Positions 54,715 through 63,928 of a DNA stretch of 64,000 nt are shown one piece after another. Location: contig JAUIFE010000019.1 in the NCBI GenBank assembly GCA_030429565.1, positions 93,952-157,951 on the forward strand, written 5' to 3'. The notes under the pieces are model-generated. The model saw only the letters and a list, made by a program, of their open reading frames with translations. It did not search any database and was not told the origin of the DNA. Both the position numbers and the translations under genes were made by a program. The stretch comes from Holophagae bacterium. GTDB lineage: Bacteria; Acidobacteriota; Holophagae; Acanthopleuribacterales; Acanthopleuribacteraceae. The first letter of the stretch is position 1; every line of letters begins with the position of its first letter.

Positions 54715-57700
54715 TTAAGTGCTTACTGGGTTAAGAATAAACAGGTTGCCATAGTTGGGTGTGCTGCTTCCGTCAATCGTGGCTTGAAAGAAGTTGTTGC
54801 CGAGCACGATGTTTGAATCGATTTGGTAAACCGAATCTTGGGTCAACACGAAGGGGTTCGGCAGATTGTTACCGTTGGCATCAAGCAGCGGTGCCTGCTG
54901 ACCATAGGCGAGAAATTGAATGGTGATATCGTCTTCGCGATCAAATGCGGCCTGGCCACCGCGTTCTCCAAGCGCGGTGTAGGCGGGAAAATCGTTGTAG
55001 TTGGTGAAGTACAGCGTTTGATCCGATCCGCCGTCGGCATGGAGCCGAAACATCTGCCCGGTCACGCGATCGGCATCGCTGAAACCGGCTGTGAAGGTGA
55101 ACTTGGTTTCATCGGTTTCGGCGAACTGGTAGCGTTGTGGGAGGGTAGTGGTGCCGCTTTGGGTAAACGGGTTTTGGTCGTTGAATTGGAAGAAACCTTG
55201 GGGGCTGACGACGTTGACCACGTTGCCGGGCGAAAGGCGATAGTAATTGCGGAAGTAAAGCTGGTTGCTGTTGACATTAAACTTGAAATGGGTGACGGTC
55301 ATGGGGTGTATCTCCTTGATTGTAAAATTGTTATGGTTAAGGGTGAATTGGTTGAGGTCGGCGCGCGTGGCGAAGGTGTCGGGCAAGACAAGCGCAGAAT
55401 AGGGTGATTCAAGTGCGGCGATTAACACGAGCGACGTCGCTGATGTGGGGACCTGCCGGCGAAAGGGGCCGAGGATGCGAATGTCGCCGGGCGCGACCGG
55501 CTCTAGCGGCCAGGTGGCGATCGTTTCCCATTGGCCTGGTTCGAGGATGTTCTGCTCGTTGGCGCAACGCAGGGCGAGCCGTGGCGTGTCGGTGATGGTG
55601 CCGCGATTTTCGAGGCGCACATAAACCAAGACGGTGTCGCCCGGCGCCACCGCGTCACTGACGGACGATGACAAATCGTTGCGCAGACGAATCAGCTCGG
55701 CGGCGTCGGCGGGTTGCCGGCGCAGGATTAGGTCGGGACTATTACCCGCCGGTGCCGGTGCCGGCGTGGTGCCCGTGTCCTCCAGGTTGTCGCGCATCAC
55801 CAGCCGACTCTGGAGGCCGTACCCGGCGAGCGCTTGATTGATGTCGGCATCGCTGTAGCCGGCTGACGCGAGCGCTTTGCTAACTTCGGAGGTGTGATTC
55901 GCGCTGAGTTGGCCGCCGAACCAGGTGGTGACCAAGACTTGGCTGTTGGCGACAGCGTCCAGGCCGAGCAGGCGACGACTGGCACGCGCGCCGGCCGCCA
56001 ATGGGTATTGTGCGTTTTGCAAGACCTGGTTGATTTGCCCGGCAAGGGTGGCGGCGTCGTTCGGTGGGTTGGCGGCGAGCGGTGCGCGTTCGGCGGCATT
56101 GACGATTTCGGTCAAGACGGCTTGGTTGAGCCGGAGGCCGGCATCCTGAACCGCTTGGCGCGCCGCCATTGGGTCGCCGCCACGAGCGGCGCTGTCGCGA
56201 GCAATGGCGTAAGCTTGCAGGGCGGCGACTTGATCGGCCAGCATCGGTTCTGGAAAACGTTCCAGACCAAAAGCGCCGGCCGTGCTGTGAAGCGTTTCTT
56301 GGGTTGGATAACCCGCACGGGTTACCGCAATCACGCAGCGCAAACCATCGCTGTTGGTCGGCGTCCAGTCGTAACCCTGCACCAGGTCGTCGGCGAGTGT
56401 CCCCGCGCCGGGGTTTTTCTGTTTTTGATATTCAGCGGCAATATCGTCGCTGGGGTAATCCAGGGAAATCAAGGCGTTCAGCCAAGACGCCGTGTCGAGT
56501 TCAACCTCGGCCGCTTGATAGCCTTGGATCAAGGCGTCACCCAACGCGTCGGCACTTGGCGGCGTGTCCGCGTCCGCGCCGGCCAGCCACATGGCGCGGG
56601 CGATGGCCGCGACTGAGAATCCGCCGACGGCGAGGGCGTGCGCTTGGTCGGTTAAGGAGAGCGGCCGGCCGTTTTCGCGGAAAGCCGCGATCAGGATGAA
56701 CAGGTAGCTGACCACATTGAGTCGCGAGCCGGGATATTGGTCGAGGTAAGCGAGGGTGACGGCCCAAGGGGTTTGACCGGCGCGGACCCAGCCTGCCAAG
56801 GCGGCGCGGAAGGTTTGTTGGTTGGGAAAAATCATCAATAAGCGTTGATCGACACCGGCGGGCGTCAACACAAAGACGTTTTCCAAAAGCAGCGACAAGC
56901 CGCCGACGGTCAAATTAAACACCGTGTAAATCGCGTAGCCCAACCAGGCCTGGTAACTGGGATCGTCCATCGGCAGATCCGATTCGCTCAGGCCTTGGGA
57001 AACATCGCGCGCCGTTTGCTCGGGGTCACAGGCGTTGGCCAGGTAAACCTCGATCAGATCCTCGGTGACCTGCTTGGCGTCGCTGATCAGGTTTTGGTAG
57101 CTTTTGGCGAGCACCGCCGCCGCCAAGTCCGCCGGTGCCGCTTTGACTTGTTGCAACTCGAACAGCGCCTGGGTCCGGCTGAGGCCTTGATTCAGGCGCG
57201 CCTGAAAATACTGATTGGCGTCGTCGAGGGTCAGGTTGGGATCAGGCGTCGGCGCGACCGGCACGGGGAACGGCACTACCCCCCAGGATTGCGGATCTTG
57301 ATCGCGCCGGTGGGCGAGGTCGTCGATCTGCGTGGAGAAGGGCCCGGTGTCCAAACTGGTGAAGGCGCCGGATAACACGCCTGGCAGCTCCAGGCCGTTG
57401 TTTGAGGCGTAGGTTACGTCGAGTTGCAAATCGGCCTGGTTGTTGGCGAAGCGCGCCACGAGTTGTCCCGAAGTAAAGCGCGCCTCGGGCACCGCCGGCA
57501 CATTGTTGAAGCTACAGCGGTTGAGTTGTTGGTTGGGATCGTCGCGGCTTACCTCGGGTTGACCGATAATGCTGCCGGATAGGGTTAAGACGGCGGCGCG
57601 GTAATCCAAGGTGACGGTGAGCGCGTTAAGGGTGAGGTTCGCAAAGGTTGCGTCGACCGGGCGACCCAACCACGCGGCCAAAGCGCCCACCGTCAGCATG

Positions 57701-60435
57701 CCGCCGGCAAGGGTGCCGGTCAGAACCGTTCCCTTGAGGTCGCCGCTGAGTTCGACCCAAAATTGTTCGGCAACGGCGGTGGCGGTTAACGTGCCCGAGC
57801 TTCCGCGCGTATCTTTGTAGCAAGCAATCATTGGATTGATCATGGCTAAGGCCAAGGCCGTGCCGAAGGGCCGCCAAGTTTCCGTATAGGCGGGCGGTTC
57901 AAGACTTGCCCTCACCGAGCCGGTGCCTTGCAAGACCTGGATTTGGAATTGGCGCAAGCCATAGTTGCGGGCCTGGGCGGGGAACATGGGTGGCAACTGG
58001 GAAACGAAGGTCGGATCAAAAAAAGAAACCACGTCGGTCAGCGGCGGCAACCCGGTGGCGCGGATGGCTTCGAGGTTTGCGAAAAACGTGTAGTTGTTCC
58101 ATGCTGCTGACGGGACATAGGCACAAAGCGGCAGCGGCGTTGCGGCGAGTGGCAAGTCGGCACCGACCAAACCAATCGGGCGCGCTTGACCCGCTTTCGA
58201 CCAAGCGTTTAAGCGGAAGTTTTCGAGGGTTACCAAACCTTGGTCGATGGTCCAGGTGACCGCTTGATTGGGTGCCATCGCAGTGACGACGGCGTTGACG
58301 GTGTCGGTGACGGTGATGTTGAACGCCGTGAAATGAACGTTGTTGCCGAGGTTGGTGAGCACTGCCGGCAGTTGCCAAGAACTGTCGAAAAAGCCACACA
58401 GCTCGAGCATCGTGGGCGCCCCGAGCGGTGTCGCATCGGCCGTCATGGCAAATTCGTAATCCTGTTCGTTGAAGGGAAGGCCGGCCACCAACAGGACCGG
58501 TTTGTCGCCGATCACCAGTTGACCGGTGAGGGTCGCTCTTTTGAGGGTGTCGTCCTGTAGGAGGTGCACCAATACCTGGGTGAACCTGATGCTTTGCGCG
58601 CTGCCCGGCAATTGCCAGCCGTCGAACGTTTGCGGCGTTAGGGCCGTCGCCGCGACGCGGCTATCCGTAGGCGCAAGTGCCCAATCGAAGGATGCCAAGC
58701 GATAGTCGCTGCCAAGGTTGGCCAGAATCGACGGCAAGCCGGCCGACCATTGGGCGTCGAACCAGCCGACCAGATCCGTCACATCTGGCAGGAGGCGGTG
58801 GGCGGCGAGGTGGAAGAGCCAGGTATCGCCCGTCGCCGGGTTGGTGGCGCTTAAGTCGATGCCGGTGTCGGCGATTTCAATCGTGCCGCCGATGACGGTC
58901 AGGGTGTCGAAGCTTGCCTGCGCGACATCCACGTTGACGCGTAAAAAACTGACGCGTGCTCCGGCCAAACTGATCGGTTTGGCACCAACCTGGCCGCTCG
59001 CGGCAACGTCGCTGCTGAGATCGAAATCGTAAATGTCTGATGCGGCATTGGCGGTCAGCGTGGCGCCGCCGAAGTTGGTGGGGAGGTTGAGCCCGCTCGG
59101 GAGCGCCGTGTTTGGCGCGAGGTTGGTGAGGAACGGGGACAGCGAGGCCGTGTCCGCGTCCAGTTCCGCTTGCAGCAGATACCGCGGCCACAACGCATTG
59201 GCAGTGAAGGCGCCCATCGGTGTGTCAACGATTCCGGTGATGCGTGCCGCGACGGCGGGCGTGGTTGCCGCGCCGATCTGGGCGGCACTGAGGAACAGCA
59301 CCGGCTCAGCCATGGTGAGGCTGAGGCCGCCGCTTTGGTTGGCCGGCTGTGTGATCGGCCAGGGTGCGGTTTTGAGGGCGTAGGTCAGGCGCGCCACCCG
59401 CGCCGTCGCCGTGTTGATAATGAGGCTGACGCCGCTCAATTGGGGTTGCGGGTTCGCTTGTAACGCTTTGGGAAACCACTGTTTGAGGTCGGCCGTGCCA
59501 TGCCATAGGTCAAGCTGGTTCAGGTCGATTGGGACCGGCGCGCGCGTCCCGCTCAAGTCGGCCAAGCCGTCGACCGTTGGCAAGGCGGACTGCAACGGCA
59601 CCGGTTGACCGCCAATCTTGATGACCGTGTTCAGGGCGAAGTGGGCGCGCAAACCCGGGTCACCGTCCTCGGCCGGTGTGCTGCGTAATTTGAGTTGGGC
59701 GGGCGCCAAGTCGAGACCGGCAATCGTCATGGGGTAAGTGTCATCGCCGGTTAGGTTAACGATCGTTTGCCCCTGTTCGTTCGCGCGAATGGTGCCTTTA
59801 AAAATGATGGGCGTGGCGCTGCTGATCAGCCGGTTGTAAACCGCGGCCGGTCCGGTTGTTGCAAAAGCGGCATCCATGTACCAGCCTGTTGTCGGCCGGC
59901 CCTCCACCGCGTGGCATCCTATGCGTAGCTCGTTTCGGGTTAAGGCGTCAAAAATCAAGCCGTTCAGATCGGGAAACGTTTGGCTAAATTGCCAGTTGCT
60001 ACTTGGCCAGGCCTGGAGTTGGAGCGCAAACAACTGGTTCGCTTTCTGCGAGATGTAAAAAAACTCCGTGCTGTCCGTGGTCCCCCAAAAGGTACCCTGC
60101 CCGATCAAAAAGATGCCCATCACGGTCAGGCGCAGGCCCTCGCCGTGTTCGCTGCTGATGACCAGTTCCGGTTGACCAATCGCTGTTTCAATCATGGACC
60201 AAACGGCGGTATTCGTAATGGTATCGGCATTGAGGGTGTAGGAAGTGATGTTGCCGTGGACCTGGGCGGTGTTTGCGATTTCTTGGTAGAGCTGGTCCAG
60301 CGCCGGCCCGTTCGCGGTGCCGTCGGCGCTAGGGGATTGGTATTGCCAAAGGTCGGTGATGTCGGTTGGGAGCGATGCGGTATTTGTGGTTTCCGCAATC
60401 GGCGCAGGCCGAGGTGTTTGTTTTATCGGGGCCAT
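54715..60435 (-). CDS. Giant multi-repeat protein of unknown family (1906 residues)
   Basis: I recognise no family for the whole protein. The start at ATG 60435 has GGAGG 5 bases upstream; there is no signal peptide. The N half is beta-rich and contains at least three related units about 120-130 residues apart (near 549, 680 and 802: patterns D(L/V)(V)-FFD-W--LP--L-NLG-NY-L--F). A helical region spans about 1170-1560. A CARDB-like domain follows (about 1565-1690: PGDTVLVYVRLENRGT). The last 195 residues form a separate domain that has its own Shine-Dalgarno and ATG at 55302. It follows the EEP gene by 104 bases. Confidence 0.85.
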   Translation of the reverse strand: MAPIKQTPRPAPIAETTNTASLPTDITDLWQYQSPSADGTANGPALDQLYQEIANTAQVHGNITSYTLNADTITNTAVWSMIETAIGQPELVISSEHGEGLRLTVMGIFLIGQGTFWGTTDSTEFFYISQKANQLFALQLQAWPSSNWQFSQTFPDLNGLIFDALTRNELRIGCHAVEGRPTTGWYMDAAFATTGPAAVYNRLISSATPIIFKGTIRANEQGQTIVNLTGDDTYPMTIAGLDLAPAQLKLRSTPAEDGDPGLRAHFALNTVIKIGGQPVPLQSALPTVDGLADLSGTRAPVPIDLNQLDLWHGTADLKQWFPKALQANPQPQLSGVSLIINTATARVARLTYALKTAPWPITQPANQSGGLSLTMAEPVLFLSAAQIGAATTPAVAARITGIVDTPMGAFTANALWPRYLLQAELDADTASLSPFLTNLAPNTALPSGLNLPTNFGGATLTANAASDIYDFDLSSDVAASGQVGAKPISLAGARVSFLRVNVDVAQASFDTLTVIGGTIEIADTGIDLSATNPATGDTWLFHLAAHRLLPDVTDLVGWFDAQWSAGLPSILANLGSDYRLASFDWALAPTDSRVAATALTPQTFDGWQLPGSAQSIRFTQVLVHLLQDDTLKRATLTGQLVIGDKPVLLVAGLPFNEQDYEFAMTADATPLGAPTMLELCGFFDSSWQLPAVLTNLGNNVHFTAFNITVTDTVNAVVTAMAPNQAVTWTIDQGLVTLENFRLNAWSKAGQARPIGLVGADLPLAATPLPLCAYVPSAAWNNYTFFANLEAIRATGLPPLTDVVSFFDPTFVSQLPPMFPAQARNYGLRQFQIQVLQGTGSVRASLEPPAYTETWRPFGTALALAMINPMIACYKDTRGSSGTLTATAVAEQFWVELSGDLKGTVLTGTLAGGMLTVGALAAWLGRPVDATFANLTLNALTVTLDYRAAVLTLSGSIIGQPEVSRDDPNQQLNRCSFNNVPAVPEARFTSGQLVARFANNQADLQLDVTYASNNGLELPGVLSGAFTSLDTGPFSTQIDDLAHRRDQDPQSWGVVPFPVPVAPTPDPNLTLDDANQYFQARLNQGLSRTQALFELQQVKAAPADLAAAVLAKSYQNLISDAKQVTEDLIEVYLANACDPEQTARDVSQGLSESDLPMDDPSYQAWLGYAIYTVFNLTVGGLSLLLENVFVLTPAGVDQRLLMIFPNQQTFRAALAGWVRAGQTPWAVTLAYLDQYPGSRLNVVSYLFILIAAFRENGRPLSLTDQAHALAVGGFSVAAIARAMWLAGADADTPPSADALGDALIQGYQAAEVELDTASWLNALISLDYPSDDIAAEYQKQKNPGAGTLADDLVQGYDWTPTNSDGLRCVIAVTRAGYPTQETLHSTAGAFGLERFPEPMLADQVAALQAYAIARDSAARGGDPMAARQAVQDAGLRLNQAVLTEIVNAAERAPLAANPPNDAATLAGQINQVLQNAQYPLAAGARASRRLLGLDAVANSQVLVTTWFGGQLSANHTSEVSKALASAGYSDADINQALAGYGLQSRLVMRDNLEDTGTTPAPAPAGNSPDLILRRQPADAAELIRLRNDLSSSVSDAVAPGDTVLVYVRLENRGTITDTPRLALRCANEQNILEPGQWETIATWPLEPVAPGDIRILGPFRRQVPTSATSLVLIAALESPYSALVLPDTFATRADLNQFTLNHNNFTIKEIHPMTVTHFKFNVNSNQLYFRNYYRLSPGNVVNVVSPQGFFQFNDQNPFTQSGTTTLPQRYQFAETDETKFTFTAGFSDADRVTGQMFRLHADGGSDQTLYFTNYNDFPAYTALGERGGQAAFDREDDITIQFLAYGQQAPLLDANGNNLPNPFVLTQDSVYQIDSNIVLGNNFFQATIDGSSTPNYGNLFILNPVST
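55302..55317 (-). promoter_or_regulatory. Internal Shine-Dalgarno and ATG in the giant gene
   Basis: On the minus strand AAGGAGA (55317-55311) is 8 bases before an in-frame ATG (55302). Translation from it gives a 195-residue protein (MTVTHFKFNVNSNQLYFRNY...). The ribosome-binding region itself is translated as KEIHP in the long protein. It is either an internal start or the mark of two genes fused. Confidence 0.7.
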
Positions 60436-60539
60436 GGAATCCTCCAAAATAAGGGCAAGCGGTGCCACCCACGTGCACAGGTCCACGTGTGAGGGTTTAC
60501 CGTTTCTTGCCGAAGCAGGCCGGTCGCGGCCGGCTGGGG

Positions 60540-61868
60540 TTAGTTGGGAAACGCGTAATCGATGACCACCGGCACGTGGTCGCTAACTTCTTTGAGGTAA
60601 AGCCGCCAAGCATCGCGCATGCTCGTCACCGAATGATTGAGCAGGAGCGGCGTCAGATAGGTTGGTCCCTGCTTTGCGTCGAAAATGTCCTGAATCAAGT
60701 TGAGGCGGCGACAAGGTGTGGGGTTCATGCCCTTGTCCATGAAGTTGTCGTAACAGTTGCGGTAGTAGGCCGACGAGTTGGCACTGTTGCAACGACTGGT
60801 GGCGCCGACCAGTGATGTTGCTTGGGTGTTGCGGATCGAAAAGCCGTGTTGCTGCATGGCCCCGTAAAGAATTCGGTTGGCGCGTGAACGGCTGCCCGGT
60901 CGGTAGGCCACATTCCAATCGCCCGCAAGGATGGCCGGCCCGTCGGCGACTTCGCCGACCGTGCCGTTGGCGCCGGCGCTTTCGATGCGGGCGGTTTTGA
61001 GCACGGTGGCGCCGGCTTCGGCCACCATGGCTTCAGTGCGGCGCTGGGCGTTGGGGTTGGTTTGGGACGGCCGGCTGGTGAAGGGCGCGTGGTAAAGCAC
61101 CAAGGGAATGGGCGTGGCGTTGATCGTGTTGTTGGTAATTCGGAAGAGCGGTAGGTGGAACGGTGCGCGCAACCCAAAACCACTGGCTTCATTGGTGAAA
61201 CCAACTTGGTTGTTGTTCGAATCCACCGTCACCAAGCCGTTGATGGTGGGTCGGACCACTACATTGGTTTGGTAAAGCTTGTAGAAGGTCTCGCTGTAGC
61301 TGCCGTCGCAGTTGTCGCAATGCGCCATGACGAAATAGCCCTCGCGACGTTTCATGGATAACAACCCGGTTTCTACCAAGGTTCGTTCTAGGTCTTCTTT
61401 TTGGACGGCGGTTAGGTTGCTGAGTTCGGCGTCGCTTTTTTTCTCCAGGTAAAAACCGCCGTTTCTGCCGGGGTCGCTGATCCGGTTGTAGCCGGTTGCC
61501 AGGGCGCGGGCCAGGGCCTCGACATCTTCCTGCACCGAGATATGGTTGTTCCGCATGTGCGGTTCGGTAATGCGGTCCAGCAAGCCGGCCGCGTACATAT
61601 CGTCAATGGTGTCCGGGAAACTTTGCACATCGTAGATCATGCGCGATTGATCGGACCCGATGGCGCGCCAGTGATCGCCGAGGAGGGCGCCGAATTCGGC
61701 CGCCAGATCGGAGAAGGGGACCTCCATGGTTTCGGCGCCTTCCACGATGGCGAACAGCACTGGTTGCACCTGCTGGATGACGGCGGTGATGAAGTTTTTG
61801 CGGAACGCGGTGAGGTTGCTGCCTTTAAAGTTTTGGACATTCCAGAAGAGAATGCGAACGTTGCTCAT
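60540..61868 (-). CDS. Endonuclease/exonuclease/phosphatase-fold protein
   Basis: This 442-residue EEP protein has ILFWNVQNF (Asn), FAIVEGAETME (metal Glu), LAGDWNVAY (Asp/Asn) and SDHVPVVIDY (catalytic Asp-His), so the DNase I-like site looks complete. Cys residues recur (HCDNCDGS; RCNSANS; NCYDNF). No signal peptide is present from ATG 61868, which has AAGGAG 6 bases upstream. It could cut nucleic acid, or hydrolyse phosphoesters. It precedes the giant gene, likely in one operon. Confidence 0.87.
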   Translation of the reverse strand: MSNVRILFWNVQNFKGSNLTAFRKNFITAVIQQVQPVLFAIVEGAETMEVPFSDLAAEFGALLGDHWRAIGSDQSRMIYDVQSFPDTIDDMYAAGLLDRITEPHMRNNHISVQEDVEALARALATGYNRISDPGRNGGFYLEKKSDAELSNLTAVQKEDLERTLVETGLLSMKRREGYFVMAHCDNCDGSYSETFYKLYQTNVVVRPTINGLVTVDSNNNQVGFTNEASGFGLRAPFHLPLFRITNNTINATPIPLVLYHAPFTSRPSQTNPNAQRRTEAMVAEAGATVLKTARIESAGANGTVGEVADGPAILAGDWNVAYRPGSRSRANRILYGAMQQHGFSIRNTQATSLVGATSRCNSANSSAYYRNCYDNFMDKGMNPTPCRRLNLIQDIFDAKQGPTYLTPLLLNHSVTSMRDAWRLYLKEVSDHVPVVIDYAFPN

Positions 61869-62343
61869 AAACGACTCCTTCCCAAAGGGTTTCCCTTGGG
61901 GTGTGTGGGCTTGCGGCCCAGCGACGAGGACTTGGGTGATGACGCAACACATAAGGCAGGATGCGTACCAAGTGTCTTCCATTTGTATGAGTCGTGGTTA
62001 AAGTGTTTGATTTTAAAGGGTTGTTTGGGAAGGTTGGCTTGTCGTTTTCGTCCGAACGCGCGCGCATTCTCCGCGCTGGTAGAATCCGAGCGGCGTTAGG
62101 TCGCAAGTCGATTTCGGAACCATCCGGCCTTTCACAGAGCGCGCTGTGCCAAGAGAGTTCACTTGGAACTCTAATATTTACTTGAGGTTATCGCAATTGA
62201 ACGGTCGCGTGGGTTGGCCTCATTGTGGCGGGACACAGCCGTGGACCGGCCCGCCTTTACTGATTCAACCGGTTCAGTTGAATGTCGCCGGCCCAGGCGA
62301 ATGGCGGCGTTGCCTTAGACCGAGCAAGGTCGCGTTTCAGCGG
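61869..62343 (-). other. Intergenic gap between the hydrolase and EEP genes
   Basis: No gene is supported. It is 475 bases and holds the upstream region of the EEP-giant unit. No strong hairpin, promoter or repeat was recognised. Confidence 0.45.
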
Positions 62344-63189
62344 TTAAAGGCCGGCGACCGTGCGGCGAATCCAATCGGTCGCCGTGGCAAAGGTCGCCGG
62401 CATGTTGTTGTGGCCTTGCTGGGAGAACAAAACAGTTTCGTAGGCAAAACCCTTGGCGGTGATTTGATTTAAGCGTGAAATCGAAAGATCAACCGGAATG
62501 CTGCCGTCTTGGCCGCCGAAAAGCCAAAGGCCCGGGCACTTGAGTTTGATTAAGTTGTCGCTGGGATTCGAATCTTTACCCAGGAATTCGGGCCAAATGT
62601 AGGGCTGCTTGCGCGCCGCCAGGGCTTCCTGATAGCTCGGAATCTGTTTTTGGTCGCGATCAGCCGTGTACTTGCTGAAAATGTCCTCTTCGCTGACCTT
62701 GCAGACCGGCGCACTCCACAGCACCATGAAGGCGAGGTCGGGCGCTTGTTCGGCGGCGAGGGGCACTATCCACCCCGCCTGACTGATGCCGGTTAATCCC
62801 AGTGGGACATCTTTGGTTCTGGGATGATTGCGCAAAACGGTTAGCGCGGCGACCGCATCGTCGGCCAAAAGCGTGATGTTTTTTTCGCTGACGCTTTGAT
62901 TGCCTTCGTAGCTGCCGCCCGAAGCGCCGGCGCCGCGTTTGTCGTAAACCAAAGCCGCAATGCCCGCTGCTGCAAAGCGTTCGGCATAATGAATGTTACG
63001 GCTTTGTTTGCCGGATCCGTGAACGAACACCACGGCGGCATGGATCGGTCCTTGCTTCGGTAGAATGACGCTACCCGCCAGCGAAATGCCGTGACTTGGG
63101 AAGGTGACATCGTCACGGTCGAACCCGGCACCCATCACCTGAATGACACTAATAAACAAAAAACACCCAAAATAGAACGGTCTCATCAT
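62344..63189 (-). CDS. Secreted alpha/beta hydrolase
   Basis: This 281-residue protein has an N-terminal signal-like stretch (MMRPFYFGCFLFISVIQVMG), oxyanion HGSGKQSRN, YDKRGAGASGG, the nucleophile elbow GISQAGW (Ser), and a late FGGQDGSIPV and QGHNNMP with the acid and His. This is the dienelactone-hydrolase/esterase fold. GAGGAG is 6 bases before ATG 63189; ATG 63186 is next. Substrate unknown. It is the first of the minus-strand genes here and is separated by 475 bases from the EEP gene. Confidence 0.88.
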   Translation of the reverse strand: MMRPFYFGCFLFISVIQVMGAGFDRDDVTFPSHGISLAGSVILPKQGPIHAAVVFVHGSGKQSRNIHYAERFAAAGIAALVYDKRGAGASGGSYEGNQSVSEKNITLLADDAVAALTVLRNHPRTKDVPLGLTGISQAGWIVPLAAEQAPDLAFMVLWSAPVCKVSEEDIFSKYTADRDQKQIPSYQEALAARKQPYIWPEFLGKDSNPSDNLIKLKCPGLWLFGGQDGSIPVDLSISRLNQITAKGFAYETVLFSQQGHNNMPATFATATDWIRRTVAGL

Positions 63190-63341
63190 CCCGAACTCCT
63201 CATATGATATGCCCAACACTGGTAGGTCGATCATCGCGGCGATTTAGTTTGGTGCGACTTACCCGATCACAAATAAAGTCCAGATGGTGGTCGTGCTGCT
63301 TGACCGACATCGGTGTTTTCAGGTTGCCCTGTTTGCGTTTT

Positions 63342-63583
63342 AACCTAAACTGAGCGATTCGGATGGATGAATTCGCTCAAGTTTTGACGCAAGATGCGTC
63401 AAGCCTTGGGGCGAAACGTTTTTGAAAAACGAACCGGGGCCGCGCTCGGCGCATACCGGCAAGTACGGCGAGCATGATTACGAGATGTTGCAGCCCAACG
63501 CTTGACGTTTCCTGCGCAAACCTTGGCACAGGAAACGTCAATAGTTGTGCGATTTCACCGCCAAGAATCGCATAGTTTAGGTT
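63342..63583. mobile_element. 242-bp MITE-like element, second copy with extra hairpins
   Basis: The ends AACCTAAACTGAGCGATTC (63342-63360) and GAATCGCATAGTTTAGGTT (63565-63583) are inverted with two mismatches. Interior blocks match the 49117-49278 element (GGATGGATG; GGCAAGTACGGCGAGCAT; GTTGCAGCCCAAC; TTGTGCGATTTC). It is about 80 bases longer owing to inserted hairpins, and encodes no transposase. It sits just upstream of the 63612 gene. Confidence 0.75.
63502..63541. repeat. Nested hairpin inside the second element
   Basis: TTGACGTTTCCTG (63502-63514) and CAGGAAACGTCAA (63529-63541) are perfect 13-bp inverted arms with a 14-base loop. The shorter element lacks this block between CCCAA and TTGTGCG. 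A smaller hairpin TTGACGCA/TGCGTCAA is at 63384-63402. Confidence 0.75.
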
Positions 63584-63611
63584 TAAGCGTTAGGCACCGA
63601 GGTGGTTCAGA

Positions 63612-63908
63612 TTGAACAAAATGGTTCATGTGTTTTTTGGAAACTTTACATCGGTCGAAGCGGCTTGTCGGTATACCGAACCCCAATGGGCTGATGAACC
63701 CGATGACGATGCGAGCGATGAAGTCTACGACGCTTGGGAAGAAAGTAATCCAACTTGGTCTTTGGCGGACGACCTCGGCGTTTACCTCGATTCAGATTTT
63801 ATTGAAACCATCGACGAGGATTTCTGCTCCTACCTGCGTACCCAATTGGCAAAAGAAGCTGATTTTTTAGCCGTGTGCTTTTGGCAACCGAAAAAGGACC
63901 CACCTTGA
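63612..63908 (+). CDS. Small acidic protein, Imm22-like
   Basis: This 98-residue acidic protein (MNKMVHVFFGNFTSVEAACR...) has a start pattern VHVFFGNF and a later LADDLGVYLDSDFIETID resembling the immunity protein 22 family. Those proteins neutralise polymorphic toxins. TTG 63612 has GAGGTGG 6 bases upstream; ATG 63621 is an alternative. No toxin gene is seen in the window, so it could be an orphan. The second element ends 28 bases upstream. Similarity is by eye only. Confidence 0.55.
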   Translation: MNKMVHVFFGNFTSVEAACRYTEPQWADEPDDDASDEVYDAWEESNPTWSLADDLGVYLDSDFIETIDEDFCSYLRTQLAKEADFLAVCFWQPKKDPP

Positions 63909-63928
63909 TAACCGAAAAGGGACCCACC
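63886..63928 (+). repeat. Tandem 19-bp repeat at the end of the last gene
   Basis: AACCGAAAAAGGACCCACC (63886-63904) and AACCGAAAAGGGACCCACC (63910-63928) differ at one base and are 24 bases apart. The first one encodes the last residues of the preceding gene. Such paired sites resemble transposase-binding repeats at IS21-family ends, but no transposase is present before the window stops. Confidence 0.5.
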
